Source: UTCHB3 sp964625575
Lineage (GTDB): Bacteria > Bacteroidota > Ignavibacteria > Ignavibacteriales > Ignavibacteriaceae
Assembly (NCBI GenBank): GCA_964625575.1
Contig: CAZVBQ010000001.1
Span: 376,632 to 440,631, forward strand
Reading direction: 5' to 3'
DNA length: 64,000 nt
The translations under genes were made by a program, and so were the position numbers. The notes under the pieces are model-generated. The model was not told the DNA's origin and searched no databases. It was given only the letters and a program-made list of their open reading frames with translations. Shown in pieces: positions 50,028 to 59,355 of this stretch. Numbering within the stretch: the first letter of the stretch is position 1; each line of letters begins with the position of its first letter.

Positions 50028-51632
50028 TTACTTCGTCATCGAGAATATCTTTGACGCTTTCACAAAGTCTCTGAACAGCGGATGTGCCTTGGTGGCACGA
50101 CTTTTTAACTCGGGGTGAAACTGGCAACCGACAAACCAGGGGTGATCATTCAACTCGATCATCTCCACGAGCAACCCGTCGGGTGAAGTACCGCTTATTA
50201 CGAGTCCGTGATTCGTGAGCGCCGCTCTGAAATGGTTGTTCACTTCGTATCTGTGGCGGTGACGCTCCCAGATGTTTAGTTCGCCGTAGGCTTCAGCCGC
50301 CTTCGAATTCTCCTTGATCACACAGTTGTATGAACCAAGCCTCATAGAACCACCCATGTTCTTTATCCCCTTCTGCCCGGGCATAAGGTCAATAACAGGG
50401 TAAGCGCCTTTTTTGAACTCGGAACTGTTGGCTTTCGGCATGTGGCACTCGTTTCTCGCGAACTCGATCACTGCCACCTGCATCCCGAGACAGATACCAA
50501 AGAACGGAATGTTATTCTTTCGGGCGAACGTGACGGTCTTTATTTTTCCTTCAATTCCGCGAACGCCAAAACCACCCGGCACCAGTATTCCACTGACTCC
50601 CTCATAAATTTCTGAAATGTCGCCATTCTCGCAATCCTCGGAGTTCACCCAGCGGATGTTTACTTTCACGTTGTTTTCTGCTCCGGCATGAATGAAAGCC
50701 TCCATGATGCTCTTGTACGCGTCACGGTAGTCGATGTACTTGCCGGTTATCGCTATCTCTATGGTCTGGGCTGGATTTTTAACTTTAGCTACAAATTTCT
50801 TCCACTGCGAGAGCTCGATCTTGGTGTCGGCGAGCTTTAATTTCTTCAGAACGAGAAGATCCATCTTCTCCTGATGAAGAAGGAGCGGCACTTCGTAAAT
50901 TGTGTCACAGTCTTGTGTCGAGAACACTGCATGCGGCTCCACGTTGCAGAATGAAGCAATCTTCGACCTTAATTCGAGAGAAAGACTCCTCTCTGACCGG
51001 CAGACCAGCATGTCTGGTTGTATTCCCAGCTCGAGCAAGGCCTTTACGGAGTGCTGTGTGGGTTTGGTCTTCACTTCGCCCGCGGATGTAATGTAAGGAA
51101 CGTATGTAACGTGGATACACATCGCGTTTTTCTTCCCGAACTCATGAAGAAGCTGGCGCACCGCCTCGATGAAAGGCAGACTCTCGATGTCTCCTATCGT
51201 TCCACCGATCTCGGTGATAATAATATCGTATTCACCCGTTTCGCCGAGCTTGCACATCCTCCGCTTGATCTCATCGGTGATGTGAGGGATAACCTGTACC
51301 GTGGCTCCAAGGTATTCACCCTGACGTTCACGGGTGATCACATCGTAGTAGATCTGACCGGTGGTTGTGTTGTTGGCACGATTCATATTCACACCAAGAA
51401 AGCGCTCATAATGACCAAGATCAAGATCAGTCTCGGCTCCGTCTTCCGTAACATACACTTCACCATGCTGGAACGGGTTCATGGTTCCGGGATCAACATT
51501 TATGTAGGGATCGAACTTCTGGATGGTTACACGGTAACCCCGCTGCTTAAGAAGCAAGCCCAGAGACGCGGCAGTAATTCCTTTACCGATCGACGAAACC
51601 ACGCCACCGGTTATGAACAGGTACTTGACCAA
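50028..51632 (-). CDS. pyrG: CTP synthase
   Basis: A 534-residue glutamine-dependent CTP synthase. The synthetase domain has FITGGVVSSIGKGITAASLG (P-loop), KFDPYINVDPGTMNPFQHGE and EIGGTIGDIES. The glutaminase domain has VPGGFGVRGIEGK, the catalytic cysteine in FFGICLGMQVAVIEFARN and the His-Glu pair in FHPEL. The start is TTG at 51632; an ATG a few bases upstream is out of frame. It is the first gene of the run pyrG-purN-purH-mre-pyrF. Confidence 0.97.
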   Translation of the reverse strand: MVKYLFITGGVVSSIGKGITAASLGLLLKQRGYRVTIQKFDPYINVDPGTMNPFQHGEVYVTEDGAETDLDLGHYERFLGVNMNRANNTTTGQIYYDVITRERQGEYLGATVQVIPHITDEIKRRMCKLGETGEYDIIITEIGGTIGDIESLPFIEAVRQLLHEFGKKNAMCIHVTYVPYITSAGEVKTKPTQHSVKALLELGIQPDMLVCRSERSLSLELRSKIASFCNVEPHAVFSTQDCDTIYEVPLLLHQEKMDLLVLKKLKLADTKIELSQWKKFVAKVKNPAQTIEIAITGKYIDYRDAYKSIMEAFIHAGAENNVKVNIRWVNSEDCENGDISEIYEGVSGILVPGGFGVRGIEGKIKTVTFARKNNIPFFGICLGMQVAVIEFARNECHMPKANSSEFKKGAYPVIDLMPGQKGIKNMGGSMRLGSYNCVIKENSKAAEAYGELNIWERHRHRYEVNNHFRAALTNHGLVISGTSPDGLLVEMIELNDHPWFVGCQFHPELKSRATKAHPLFRDFVKASKIFSMTK

Positions 51633-51784
51633 CTTAATTCCATAAAAGTAAATAATTTAAACCTTCAATATACTTATTAATCACGCCTTTTTCAAAAGCA
51701 GCCAAACCATTATTTATTATATATCACCACGCTCCCCCTCGCCCAAGAATGGACGTTTTGCAACCCTGATTCACCGCCCATAAT

Positions 51785-51818
51785 AAAAAAAGCTGCTCCA
51801 GATCGCTCTGAAGCAGCT
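51785..51818 (-). terminator. Rho-independent terminator of the secreted propeller-protein gene
   Basis: A twelve-base stem with one mismatch (AGCTGCTCCAGA at 51791-51802, TCTGAAGCAGCT at 51807-51818) followed on the minus strand by seven T. It lies 91 bases past the stop codon of the gene at 51909. Confidence 0.8.
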
Positions 51819-51869
51819 CTTCAAATATTAATGTTACGTGAGAAATATTAACCGTTCGGACAACCAAAC

Positions 51870-51904
51870 TTCACATTTCACAGTTCACAGTTCACACTTC
51901 ATGA
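51870..51904. repeat. Heptamer array, four or five units
   Basis: TTCACAT, TTCACAG twice, TTCACAC and a degenerate TTCATGA in one seven-base register, ending five bases before the stop codon of the gene at 51909. No palindrome stands beside this copy. The region 51633-51908 holds no gene besides the terminator and this array. Confidence 0.85.
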
Positions 51905-51908
51905 ACAT

Positions 51909-53681
51909 TTACTTCATCAGTATCATCTTCTTCGTCGAAGTGAACTTGCTTCCGTCGTTACCGGCAGCTTCAATTGTGTAGAAGTAGATACCACTGTTTA
52001 GTCCCGAGGCGTTGAATGATACTTCGTGATTTCCGGCGGCACGGCTTTCGGAGATCAGTGTCATCACTTCCTGACCGAGTGGATTGAAGACCTTCAGACT
52101 GACCTTTGAATCAACTTTAAGCGCGAATTTGATCGAGGTTGAAGGATTGAAAGGGTTAGGATAGTTCTGACTCAGACTGAATTCGTTGGGTGTTGAAAGG
52201 TCAACTTCCACAATTTTTGAATATGAACCGGTACCATCCAGATCGATCTGATGCAGTCTGTAGTAAGCTTTTCCGGTAGACACATTACCATCAACGAAGG
52301 AATAGTCACGCGGACTTGTTGAAGTACCATTTCCGGCTACATATCCGATTTTTTCCCAGTTGTGGTTCACATTCTTCTCGATCGAGAAACCCTGATTGTT
52401 GGTTTCTGTGGCGGTCGACCAGTTAAGCACAACCTTTCCTGGGTAGGCATCAGCAGTGAATGAGGTAAGCTCCACAGGCACCAGGTTTGACGCATCCCAG
52501 TAAACCTTGTTGCCCGTGCCGGTTTCGGCTTCAAATGCAACTCCCGAACCATTGAAAAATGGTAACTCAACTATAACAGGCTTGCAGTTGTCAGCCGAGT
52601 AGAACGCCGGAACCTCATTGATCTGGATCAGTGGCTGGAACACGCTGCCGCTCTGAAGCGCGGAGCCAAAAACTATTTTATCAGTTACAGGTGTCGCCGG
52701 ACCAGACTGTGTACTGTCAGAATGGTAAGCGAGACTGAACCCGTTCCCCGCCGGGAATTTGCTGGTTACATCGAACCTGTATTGATTCACCGTCTCGTCA
52801 GGGCTTAACCGGAATTCTGTGCCGTACGTCAATCCTCCATCGGTACTCTGTCTCGCCCAAAGTTGTGAGTTACCGTCAACTTTTGTATAAACAAACCAAA
52901 CCACCCCGTTTGAGGCCACTGTTTTATACTCATATTTAGGCAAAGTGGATGTGGCGAGATCCTGGAATCCGGCTGAGGCCATGGTTCCCGGAGTGGTCTC
53001 ACGGTATCTGGCAACTCTTATGGTTGAAGTGGCTGTATCCGCGAGCGGGGGACCGTAGTAATTGAGGAATATCGTATCACCACTCTGCGATTTGTTTATT
53101 ACCGGAAGCGCGGAAGATGAAGAAACCGAACCCCTGCCGGCCCATGTCTGGCCAAAATTGGTCGAAGAATAGCGTACAATGTTGTTGTTTGCCAGAGAAT
53201 CTGTAAAAACATACATGGTGTTGCTGGAAGTGATGGCGGCATCAAATGATCTGTACGCGCCGGGAACCATGACGTTGTAAATATTGGAGGAATTTACATT
53301 CCATGAGTAAATTGTATTGTCGATCATAAAGAAACAATAGACGGAATCGAGCGAATTCTTCAGAAGCCTGATCTTCTCATAATGAGTGCGGTTAGTGACG
53401 CCTGAAATAGTCGACCAGGTGATTCCGCCATCGGTCGATTTTCTTACAACGAGCCCAAGGTTCGCGGTCGAAAGGGTATCGTTGATGGCAATGTAAATAT
53501 CACCATTTGATGTCTGTACCCCCGACATCATACCTGCCGGTTTGTAGTTAAGCACGACATTGTCGGATAACCAATCACTCTGGTTTCCCGACAGGTAGAG
53601 TGGCTTTTCAACCCTCACATCCTGCGCGAAACCTGCGATGGCGAGAACACACAGAAAAAAAACACTGTAAATAAGGCGCAT
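51909..53681 (-). CDS. Secreted sialidase-like propeller protein with type IX sorting domain
   Basis: A 590-residue exported protein. A signal peptide covers residues 1-18 (ending GFA-Q). Residues about 30-400 contain repeated Asp-box-like stretches such as RKSTDGGITWSTI, SSTNFGQTWAGRG and RQSTDGGLTYGTE, as in BNR/sialidase-type beta-propellers. A linker PVELTSFTAD begins a fibronectin-like domain (VLNWSTATETNNQGFSIEK), and the C-terminus from QNYPNPFNPSTSIKF to KKMILMK is a type IX secretion sorting domain. It would be exported by PorV/PorU-type machinery. The ligand or substrate is unknown; true sialidase catalysis is not supported. Confidence 0.85.
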   Translation of the reverse strand: MRLIYSVFFLCVLAIAGFAQDVRVEKPLYLSGNQSDWLSDNVVLNYKPAGMMSGVQTSNGDIYIAINDTLSTANLGLVVRKSTDGGITWSTISGVTNRTHYEKIRLLKNSLDSVYCFFMIDNTIYSWNVNSSNIYNVMVPGAYRSFDAAITSSNTMYVFTDSLANNNIVRYSSTNFGQTWAGRGSVSSSSALPVINKSQSGDTIFLNYYGPPLADTATSTIRVARYRETTPGTMASAGFQDLATSTLPKYEYKTVASNGVVWFVYTKVDGNSQLWARQSTDGGLTYGTEFRLSPDETVNQYRFDVTSKFPAGNGFSLAYHSDSTQSGPATPVTDKIVFGSALQSGSVFQPLIQINEVPAFYSADNCKPVIVELPFFNGSGVAFEAETGTGNKVYWDASNLVPVELTSFTADAYPGKVVLNWSTATETNNQGFSIEKNVNHNWEKIGYVAGNGTSTSPRDYSFVDGNVSTGKAYYRLHQIDLDGTGSYSKIVEVDLSTPNEFSLSQNYPNPFNPSTSIKFALKVDSKVSLKVFNPLGQEVMTLISESRAAGNHEVSFNASGLNSGIYFYTIEAAGNDGSKFTSTKKMILMK

Positions 53682-53794
53682 GTAGACCTCGATTAAATGT
53701 TGTGAACGAATGGAAACAATTTGTTTGGCAATATAAAAAATTTATTTCCAACTCAAGTACTATTTATGAATAATTCGATGAAATTATTATCAAC

Positions 53795-54391
53795 TCATTC
53801 AAGAACGCGCGAACGTATGTTGTCAGCCCAAATTTTATACGCGGAACCGCTCAGGTGAAGCCCGTCTTCACTGAACTGCGGCGCGAGATTACCTGTTTCA
53901 TCACTTAACAGGACATTATTGTCAATAAACTCAACTCCCAGATCCGCTGCAATTATTTTCAACTCATTGTTGACCGCGTCAATGGTCAGATTCAGTATCC
54001 CCGTCTGAAGTTTGTACTCCATCACGGGAAGTATCGACTGAATGTAAACATTCGCGTGTGTCTCATTCAACAGTTTTTTTACCGTTTCCGAAATGTTGCG
54101 CGTCACTTCCTCCGGGTGATAGTGCCTTTGCAAGTCGTTCACTCCAATGGTAAGGAACACTTTTGAGGGCATCAGTTTAACGATCTCTTCCACCCGGGAA
54201 AGCACTCCTCTTGTTGAGTCACCCGCTATTCCACGGTTCAATAAATAGACACCCGGGAAGAATTCGTGCCACTCGCACATCTCGGTAATGCTGTCTCCAA
54301 GAAAGACAACAGCTCCTTTTTCAGGTGAAAACTGATCGAAAAGGGTGGTTCTGTGTATAAAATGCGGGTCTTTTTCTTCTATATTGCTCAT
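53795..54391 (-). CDS. SGNH/GDSL-family hydrolase
   Basis: A 198-residue cytoplasmic (no signal peptide) GDSL-type lipase/esterase. The catalytic serine is Ser34 in FLGDSITEM; block II is NRGIAGDSTRGVL with the oxyanion Gly; block III is TIGVNDLQ with Asn; and block V is EDGLHLSGSAYKIW with the Asp and His of the triad. This matches the platelet-activating-factor acetylhydrolase-like branch often seen in Bacteroidota. Its substrate is unknown. It diverges from the gene at 54480, sharing an 88-base region. Confidence 0.9.
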   Translation of the reverse strand: MSNIEEKDPHFIHRTTLFDQFSPEKGAVVFLGDSITEMCEWHEFFPGVYLLNRGIAGDSTRGVLSRVEEIVKLMPSKVFLTIGVNDLQRHYHPEEVTRNISETVKKLLNETHANVYIQSILPVMEYKLQTGILNLTIDAVNNELKIIAADLGVEFIDNNVLLSDETGNLAPQFSEDGLHLSGSAYKIWADNIRSRVLE

Positions 54392-54479
54392 TTTTTTCGG
54401 TTATTCTCCGGAATTTTCTAATTTCAAGGGTTGAAATTTAATTATTCCAAACGACTCAATTTAATCAAGCCGGAGAGAT

Positions 54480-55829
54480 ATGAGAGTTTTATTTACCACC
54501 CTGTCAATATTTCTAATTTTTATCGTTGAGATCACTGCTCAGGAAGTCTTAAGAAGCCCTGACGGTACCACTTCCGGTTTCCGCCGTTATCCCTTGTTTG
54601 AAGAAGTCACCAACGCGTCATGCGGACCATGCGCGGCAAGCAATCCGACTCTTAACGCGTATCTCGCTCAGATGCATGACTCGCTTATCGCGGTAACTTA
54701 TCACGCCTGGTGGCCCGGGATCAACGATCCGATGTACCAGCACAACATCCAGCAGAACCGCGACCGGATACAGTGGATGAAGGGAAATGTAAACGCCACC
54801 CCGTGGCTTAATGTTGATGGAACTATTGTGGATGTGTGGCCCTTTACGGCGGGAAATCTCTCTGCCGCGTACAATACAAGGATGGCACTGCCAACTTCAA
54901 CTTCTCTCCAGCTCACGCATCAAAGAATTTCAGCGGATAGCGTCGAAGTGATGGTCGAAGCTGTAAATCTCTCCACCCTCCCCTCCGGAACGTGGAAACT
55001 CAGGGTACTCGCGGTGGAAGACCCGATAAATTACACCTCCGCTCCCGGAAGCAACGGTGAAAAATATTTCCCGCACGTATTCAGAAAAGCCGTTCCCTCT
55101 TCAGCCGGGGTCGACTTCCCCACCACGGCGGGCACGCACAGGTTTGTTTACAGATACAAGTTTGAATCCGCCTGGGTCGACAGCAATCTCTACTCTATCG
55201 CTTATGTGCAGGATGACGTGACAAAAGAAGTTCTGAACGCCTCGAGCAGCCGGTTCAAGTCGACCCTGCCCGTCGAACTTACATCATTCACTGCCACAAG
55301 AGCCGGCAAGAATGTGCTGATCGAGTGGGTAACCGCTTCTGAAACAAACAATTACGGTTTTGAGATCGAAAAAAGCACCGGTGGTAACATCTTCACCACC
55401 GAAGCTTTCGTCGCCGGTAAAGGAACCACCACGCAGGAATCCCGTTACTCATATACTTTAACCGGATTGCCAACTGGTGAGGTCTTTATAAGATTAAAAC
55501 AGATCGACTTCGATGGTACTGCCTCCATTTCAAAAGTGGCTTCCGTGGCTTTCGATCAGGTGCCCGACAATATCACGATATACAACAATTATCCGAATCC
55601 ATTCAATCCTTCCACCACGATCGAGTATGGTTTGCCCACGGCATCAAATATCTCTCTCGAGGCATTTAACGCCATGGGCGAAAAAGTGAAGGTTATAGAA
55701 TCGGGATACCGCGAAGCCGGACAGCATAAAGCCACTTTTGATGCAACTGGCCTCAACTCAGGCGTTTACTTCGTCCGCCTCGTTTCCCCCGGCGGGCAGG
55801 CGGTTAAGAAGGTTGCGTTGCTTAAATAG
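54480..55829 (+). CDS. Omp28-like thioredoxin-fold protein with type IX sorting domain
   Basis: A 449-residue exported protein with a signal peptide ending ITA-Q (residues 1-21). Residues about 35-240 resemble the Omp28/thioredoxin-like fold: LFEEVTNASCGPCAASNP contains a CGPC redox motif (Cys48, Cys51), followed by TPWLNVDG at the cis-proline position. Residues about 262-350 form a fibronectin-like domain starting PVELTSFTATRAGKN, and the tail from NNYPNPFNPSTTIEY to VKKVALLK is a type IX sorting domain. It may be a secreted thiol oxidoreductase. SD GGAGAG precedes the ATG by three bases. Confidence 0.85.
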   Translation: MRVLFTTLSIFLIFIVEITAQEVLRSPDGTTSGFRRYPLFEEVTNASCGPCAASNPTLNAYLAQMHDSLIAVTYHAWWPGINDPMYQHNIQQNRDRIQWMKGNVNATPWLNVDGTIVDVWPFTAGNLSAAYNTRMALPTSTSLQLTHQRISADSVEVMVEAVNLSTLPSGTWKLRVLAVEDPINYTSAPGSNGEKYFPHVFRKAVPSSAGVDFPTTAGTHRFVYRYKFESAWVDSNLYSIAYVQDDVTKEVLNASSSRFKSTLPVELTSFTATRAGKNVLIEWVTASETNNYGFEIEKSTGGNIFTTEAFVAGKGTTTQESRYSYTLTGLPTGEVFIRLKQIDFDGTASISKVASVAFDQVPDNITIYNNYPNPFNPSTTIEYGLPTASNISLEAFNAMGEKVKVIESGYREAGQHKATFDATGLNSGVYFVRLVSPGGQAVKKVALLK

Positions 55830-55841
55830 TTTCTTTTTTTT

Positions 55842-55902
55842 TTGAGGTGTCAGGTATTAGTCCGCCGCGGCGGACTAATACCTAATACCTGATACCTAAT
55901 TG
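55842..55902. repeat. 32-base perfect palindrome with heptamers on both sides
   Basis: 55852-55883 is a perfect palindrome whose arms are AGGTATTAG and CTAATACCT around TCCGCCGCGGCGGA. On the right, CTAATAC twice, CTGATAC and CTAATTG run in one register (55875-55902); on the left the reverse complements continue. The stop codon of the DinB gene (55896-55898) lies in the array. Confidence 0.9.
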
Positions 55903-56399
55903 CGGGGGTCATCAGCAGAAGGACCGTAAAGCCCGGGAACCTTAAGATCGTTCATTCTTAAGTAAACGGTCAACTGAGCCCTGTGATGGATCATGTGGTG
56001 AAGAATTGTAGATTTCAAAACTTCTTTGCGGGGAGCGGCGAACACTACCTTATCATGGAAATAGAATGTCCAGGTTTCGTTCATCTGTTCCTCTGAAAGA
56101 CCACCGAGAATCTCGAGGAATTCTGCGACAACAGAATCAAATTTCGCGAGGAGCTCCTCTTTTGTGTCAGGCAGAGCCCTGTCATTCTGAACATCTTCAG
56201 CTTTCATCCTGAATTCGTTGTGCTGTACTGTCCAGAGTCCCCAGCTTGCCACGTTTGAAAGATGGGCGGTGAGGTCACCGAACGCGAATGATTTTGGGTG
56301 GGGTTTGTAGTCGACTTTTTCAAAATCAACCGCTTCAAGCACCCTTCTGGTACCTTTGAATTCATTCTCAAAATCGTTCTTCAATTCCTGTGCTGTCAT
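55896..56399 (-). CDS. DinB-family four-helix protein
   Basis: A 167-residue DinB/YfiT-like protein. Metal-ligand histidines of this fold are visible: His in LTAHLSNVASWG near residue 50, and HHMIHHRAQLTVYL near 135-140, which carries two of the three. These proteins are often thiol-dependent transferases or stress proteins of unknown substrate. The start ATG at 56399 (MTAQELKNDF) is supported by GGAG eight bases upstream; the open frame extends to 56501 but the extra residues look like random A+T-rich sequence. It diverges from the cysteine-rich gene at 56537. Confidence 0.88.
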   Translation of the reverse strand: MTAQELKNDFENEFKGTRRVLEAVDFEKVDYKPHPKSFAFGDLTAHLSNVASWGLWTVQHNEFRMKAEDVQNDRALPDTKEELLAKFDSVVAEFLEILGGLSEEQMNETWTFYFHDKVVFAAPRKEVLKSTILHHMIHHRAQLTVYLRMNDLKVPGLYGPSADDPRN

Positions 56400-56500
56400 T
56401 TTTACTCCATTATTAAAAAAAAAATTGATGCTGAATTTAATCATAAATCCACCTGATACATCATGTAAAATGATGAACGGTAAGCCGCAAATTTTTTGCA

Positions 56501-56531
56501 TTGTAAAATTGCATTGACTTGGTTACATTTC
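56501..56531 (+). promoter_or_regulatory. Candidate promoter of the metal-handling module
   Basis: TTG at 56501 and TACATTTC at 56524-56531 are 20 bases apart, close to the Bacteroidota -33 TTG / -7 TAnnTTTG arrangement. Transcription would start about at the ATG of the following gene, 56537. Confidence 0.35.
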
Positions 56532-56536
56532 TGAAT

Positions 56537-57037
56537 ATGAAACGTAAATTTTTCATCTCGCTGATCCTGACGTTCTTCTTCCTCTCTTCCACGGGGATTC
56601 CGCAGGTTATTCATCAGTGTAACCTAACGGGTGAGAAGTCACTCGACTTCTGCGCCGCGTGCAGCGAGAAAGAACACGAGAACTCTGAAGCGTCATGCTG
56701 CGAGACCGTTCCGGTTGAAGAACCTTCATGCTGTGAAGATGAAGCACCTGCCGGCACCGCTGCGAAAGATGATTCTTGCGTTATTGTAAAAGCGGATGAG
56801 CACACGTGCTGCTCCGACCAGGTTAACCTCCTTAAGATAACCGATAATTTTTCCACTTCAACCGCTCAGAAGTCACTTGATGCCGGTACGGTGGTTATAG
56901 CGACCGTTGATGTCACTTTCAATGCCCTTTCAGGTTGCAACACGGAAGGATATCAGCAGGATATCCCCCCACCCCTCTTCGGTAAACATCTCCTTTATTC
57001 CCTGCACCAGCTTAAAATAGCCACGCCTCTTTCATAA
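56537..57037 (+). CDS. Small cysteine-rich exported protein (HYC_CC_PP-like)
   Basis: A 166-residue protein with an N-terminal membrane/signal segment (residues 4-20). HQC at residues 26-28 is followed by cysteine pairs: Cys39/Cys42, Cys54-55, Cys65-66, Cys81 and Cys91-92, then an Asp/Glu-rich background and a late DIPPPLF. This matches the HYC_CC_PP family of Bacteroidota, whose cysteines probably bind a soft metal. The ATG at 56537 is preferred to an upstream TTG at 56519. It is followed 106 bases later by a TonB-dependent receptor, a usual partner of this family. Confidence 0.75.
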   Translation: MKRKFFISLILTFFFLSSTGIPQVIHQCNLTGEKSLDFCAACSEKEHENSEASCCETVPVEEPSCCEDEAPAGTAAKDDSCVIVKADEHTCCSDQVNLLKITDNFSTSTAQKSLDAGTVVIATVDVTFNALSGCNTEGYQQDIPPPLFGKHLLYSLHQLKIATPLS

Positions 57038-57143
57038 GGTACCACGCGTACCTCAAATAAAAGACCCTGCACGGGGAAGCTACATCTAATTTTTTCGATG
57101 TATCTCCTCCACGATGTTCAATCTATTGAAAGAGGATTCACAA

Positions 57144-59339
57144 ATGAAATTCAAATTTTTACTGGTGCTGGCACTTCTTGCCTTGCCAACCGCGGCTCAG
57201 ACGCTTAAAGGAAAAGTCTCTGAACTGAACGAAAAGAATGAAAAGGTGCCCCTTATCTCCGCTAACGTCTTCTGGCGTGACGCGAAAACAGGAACTACAA
57301 CCGACATTAACGGTATCTTTTCACTACCGAAACCGGCCACCCCAACCGCGTTCCTGATCGTAAGCTATACGGGGTACAAAGCAGACACGGTTGAGGTTTC
57401 CCGCTCTAAAGACTCAATAGAGATCGTGCTGACGCTGAACGTCCAACTTAATGAAGTGGTGATCTCTGCCGAACGTTCATCCCGGTTTATCGATGAGGAA
57501 GCCCCCGGACAGGTTGAGATTATCACCAATAAAGAGCTGCTTAAAGCCGCGTGCTGTAACCTCGGTGAGAGCTTCACCACCAACGCTTCGGTTGATGTCC
57601 AGTATCAGGATGCCGTGACTGGCGCGAAACAGATACAACTGCTCGGACTTGCCGGAGCCTATACCCAAATGCTCTTCGAGAACGTTCCCTCACTTAACGG
57701 GCTGGGCAGTTCTTTCGGTCTCGGCTTCGTGCCGGGTCCATGGATATCAGATATTAGCATCTCGAAAGGCTCTGCCTCGGTGGTTAACGGTTATGAGTCG
57801 ATCTCGGGCCAGATAAATGTCGGCTTCAAAAAGCCGTCTGACGCGGAGCGGTATTACTTCAACGCGTTCCAAAGCTCGCACTACAAAACCGATCTGAACG
57901 CCACCGCAGCAGTCGAACTTTCGGAGCACTTCAGCACCATCCTTCTCGCCCACTCGAACTTCGTTTCCAAGGGACTGGATGACAACACCGACTCGTTTAT
58001 CGACGATCCGAAAACCGCGCAGTACAATTTCATGAACCGGTGGATGTACCACTCCGGCTTCGGGCTCGAGTCGCAGTTTGGCGTGCAGTATATGACCGAG
58101 AAGAAAACGGGCGGTCAGCTCGTGCCAATGCCCTCCGGAAAACAATACCGGATCGATATCGACTCGCGGCACTTCGATATAAATACCAAAACCGGTTACG
58201 TTTTCGATTCGGAAGCTTACACAAGTCTCGGGCTGATCCTCGACCTCCATCAGCACAAACAAAACACACTTTTCGGTGACAGGAAATATGATGGCACTCA
58301 GGATATCTTCTTCTCGAAATTGGTGTTTGAAGCACGTTCTAAGGATGAAACTCACAAACTGACAACGGGACTCAGCTTCACACTCGATAAGCTGACAGAA
58401 GATCTGGGTACCTTCACTCAGGAAAAAACCGAGAATATCCCGGGTGTTTTTCTTGAATACAATTACTCGCCCGATAACCTGCTTTCGATCGTGCCCGGTA
58501 TCAGGGTCGATCTCCACAACTTGTCCGGTACACTCGTAACGCCAAGGCTGCACTTCAAGTATAACTTCGACGAAAACACAACCCTCAGGGCATCCGCCGG
58601 GAAAGGTTATCGCTCGATGAATATTTACGCGAATAACCTGAACTGGATGGCAAGTTCGCGGCAATTCGTGGTTAGCGCTTCAACTCCCTACGAAGAGGCA
58701 TGGAACTACGGACTTAATTTCACCCGGTATTTCATGATCAACGGGCGCGAACTGAGAATCACCGCCGATTACTACCGCACCGATTTCCTGAAACAGGTGG
58801 TTACTGATATTGATTCCGATCCCGGAAAGGTGCTATTTTACGATCTGAACGGCGAATCATATTCGAACAGCTATCAGATTGAAATGGCTTACCAGATAAT
58901 CCCCAGGCTGGAAGTGACCGCGGCCTACAGGTACACCGATGTGAAAACCACTTATAACGGTATCCTCCGTGCAGCCCCGCTTCAGAGCAGATACAAGATT
59001 CTTGCCACAGTCTCGTGGGCTGACCACTTCAGGGAGTGGATAGTTGACGCGACATTTCTGGTTAACGGACCCGGAAGGATCCCCTCGACTGCCTCGAACC
59101 CGGTGCAGTACCGCAGGGATGAGAACTTCGACGCTTATCTGAACATCAACGCCCAAATCACTAAAAAATTCGATCTTTTCGAAGTGTATCTCGGTGCTGA
59201 AAACATAACTGACTATAAACAGCCGAATCCCGTGATCGCATCTGATGATCCGTTCGGTCAATATTTCGATGCCGCCATGATCTGGGGTCCCGTATCGGGA
59301 CGCAAATTCTACGCGGGTATAAGACTTTCAGTATTTTAA
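57144..59339 (+). CDS. TonB-dependent outer-membrane receptor, probably for a metal complex
   Basis: A 731-residue receptor. After the signal peptide (residues 1-18, ending TAA-Q) comes a CarboxypepD-like beta-sandwich (residues about 20-105), then the plug domain starting RFIDEEAPGQVEIITNKELL, and a 22-strand barrel ending GRKFYAGIRLSVF, with the terminal aromatic. The plug contains ACCNLGESF, a pair of cysteines typical of receptors next to HYC_CC_PP or heavy-metal-associated proteins. I infer copper or another soft metal as the cargo, unproven. ATG at 57144 is chosen for the RBS AGAGGA; an upstream ATG at 57114 adds ten residues. Confidence 0.88.
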   Translation: MKFKFLLVLALLALPTAAQTLKGKVSELNEKNEKVPLISANVFWRDAKTGTTTDINGIFSLPKPATPTAFLIVSYTGYKADTVEVSRSKDSIEIVLTLNVQLNEVVISAERSSRFIDEEAPGQVEIITNKELLKAACCNLGESFTTNASVDVQYQDAVTGAKQIQLLGLAGAYTQMLFENVPSLNGLGSSFGLGFVPGPWISDISISKGSASVVNGYESISGQINVGFKKPSDAERYYFNAFQSSHYKTDLNATAAVELSEHFSTILLAHSNFVSKGLDDNTDSFIDDPKTAQYNFMNRWMYHSGFGLESQFGVQYMTEKKTGGQLVPMPSGKQYRIDIDSRHFDINTKTGYVFDSEAYTSLGLILDLHQHKQNTLFGDRKYDGTQDIFFSKLVFEARSKDETHKLTTGLSFTLDKLTEDLGTFTQEKTENIPGVFLEYNYSPDNLLSIVPGIRVDLHNLSGTLVTPRLHFKYNFDENTTLRASAGKGYRSMNIYANNLNWMASSRQFVVSASTPYEEAWNYGLNFTRYFMINGRELRITADYYRTDFLKQVVTDIDSDPGKVLFYDLNGESYSNSYQIEMAYQIIPRLEVTAAYRYTDVKTTYNGILRAAPLQSRYKILATVSWADHFREWIVDATFLVNGPGRIPSTASNPVQYRRDENFDAYLNINAQITKKFDLFEVYLGAENITDYKQPNPVIASDDPFGQYFDAAMIWGPVSGRKFYAGIRLSVF

Positions 59340-59355
59340 CAAAAGGAATAAAGCA

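Noticed and set aside
57747..58664. A 305-codon open frame on the minus strand
   Set aside because: Antisense shadow of the TonB-dependent receptor; no recognisable protein features.
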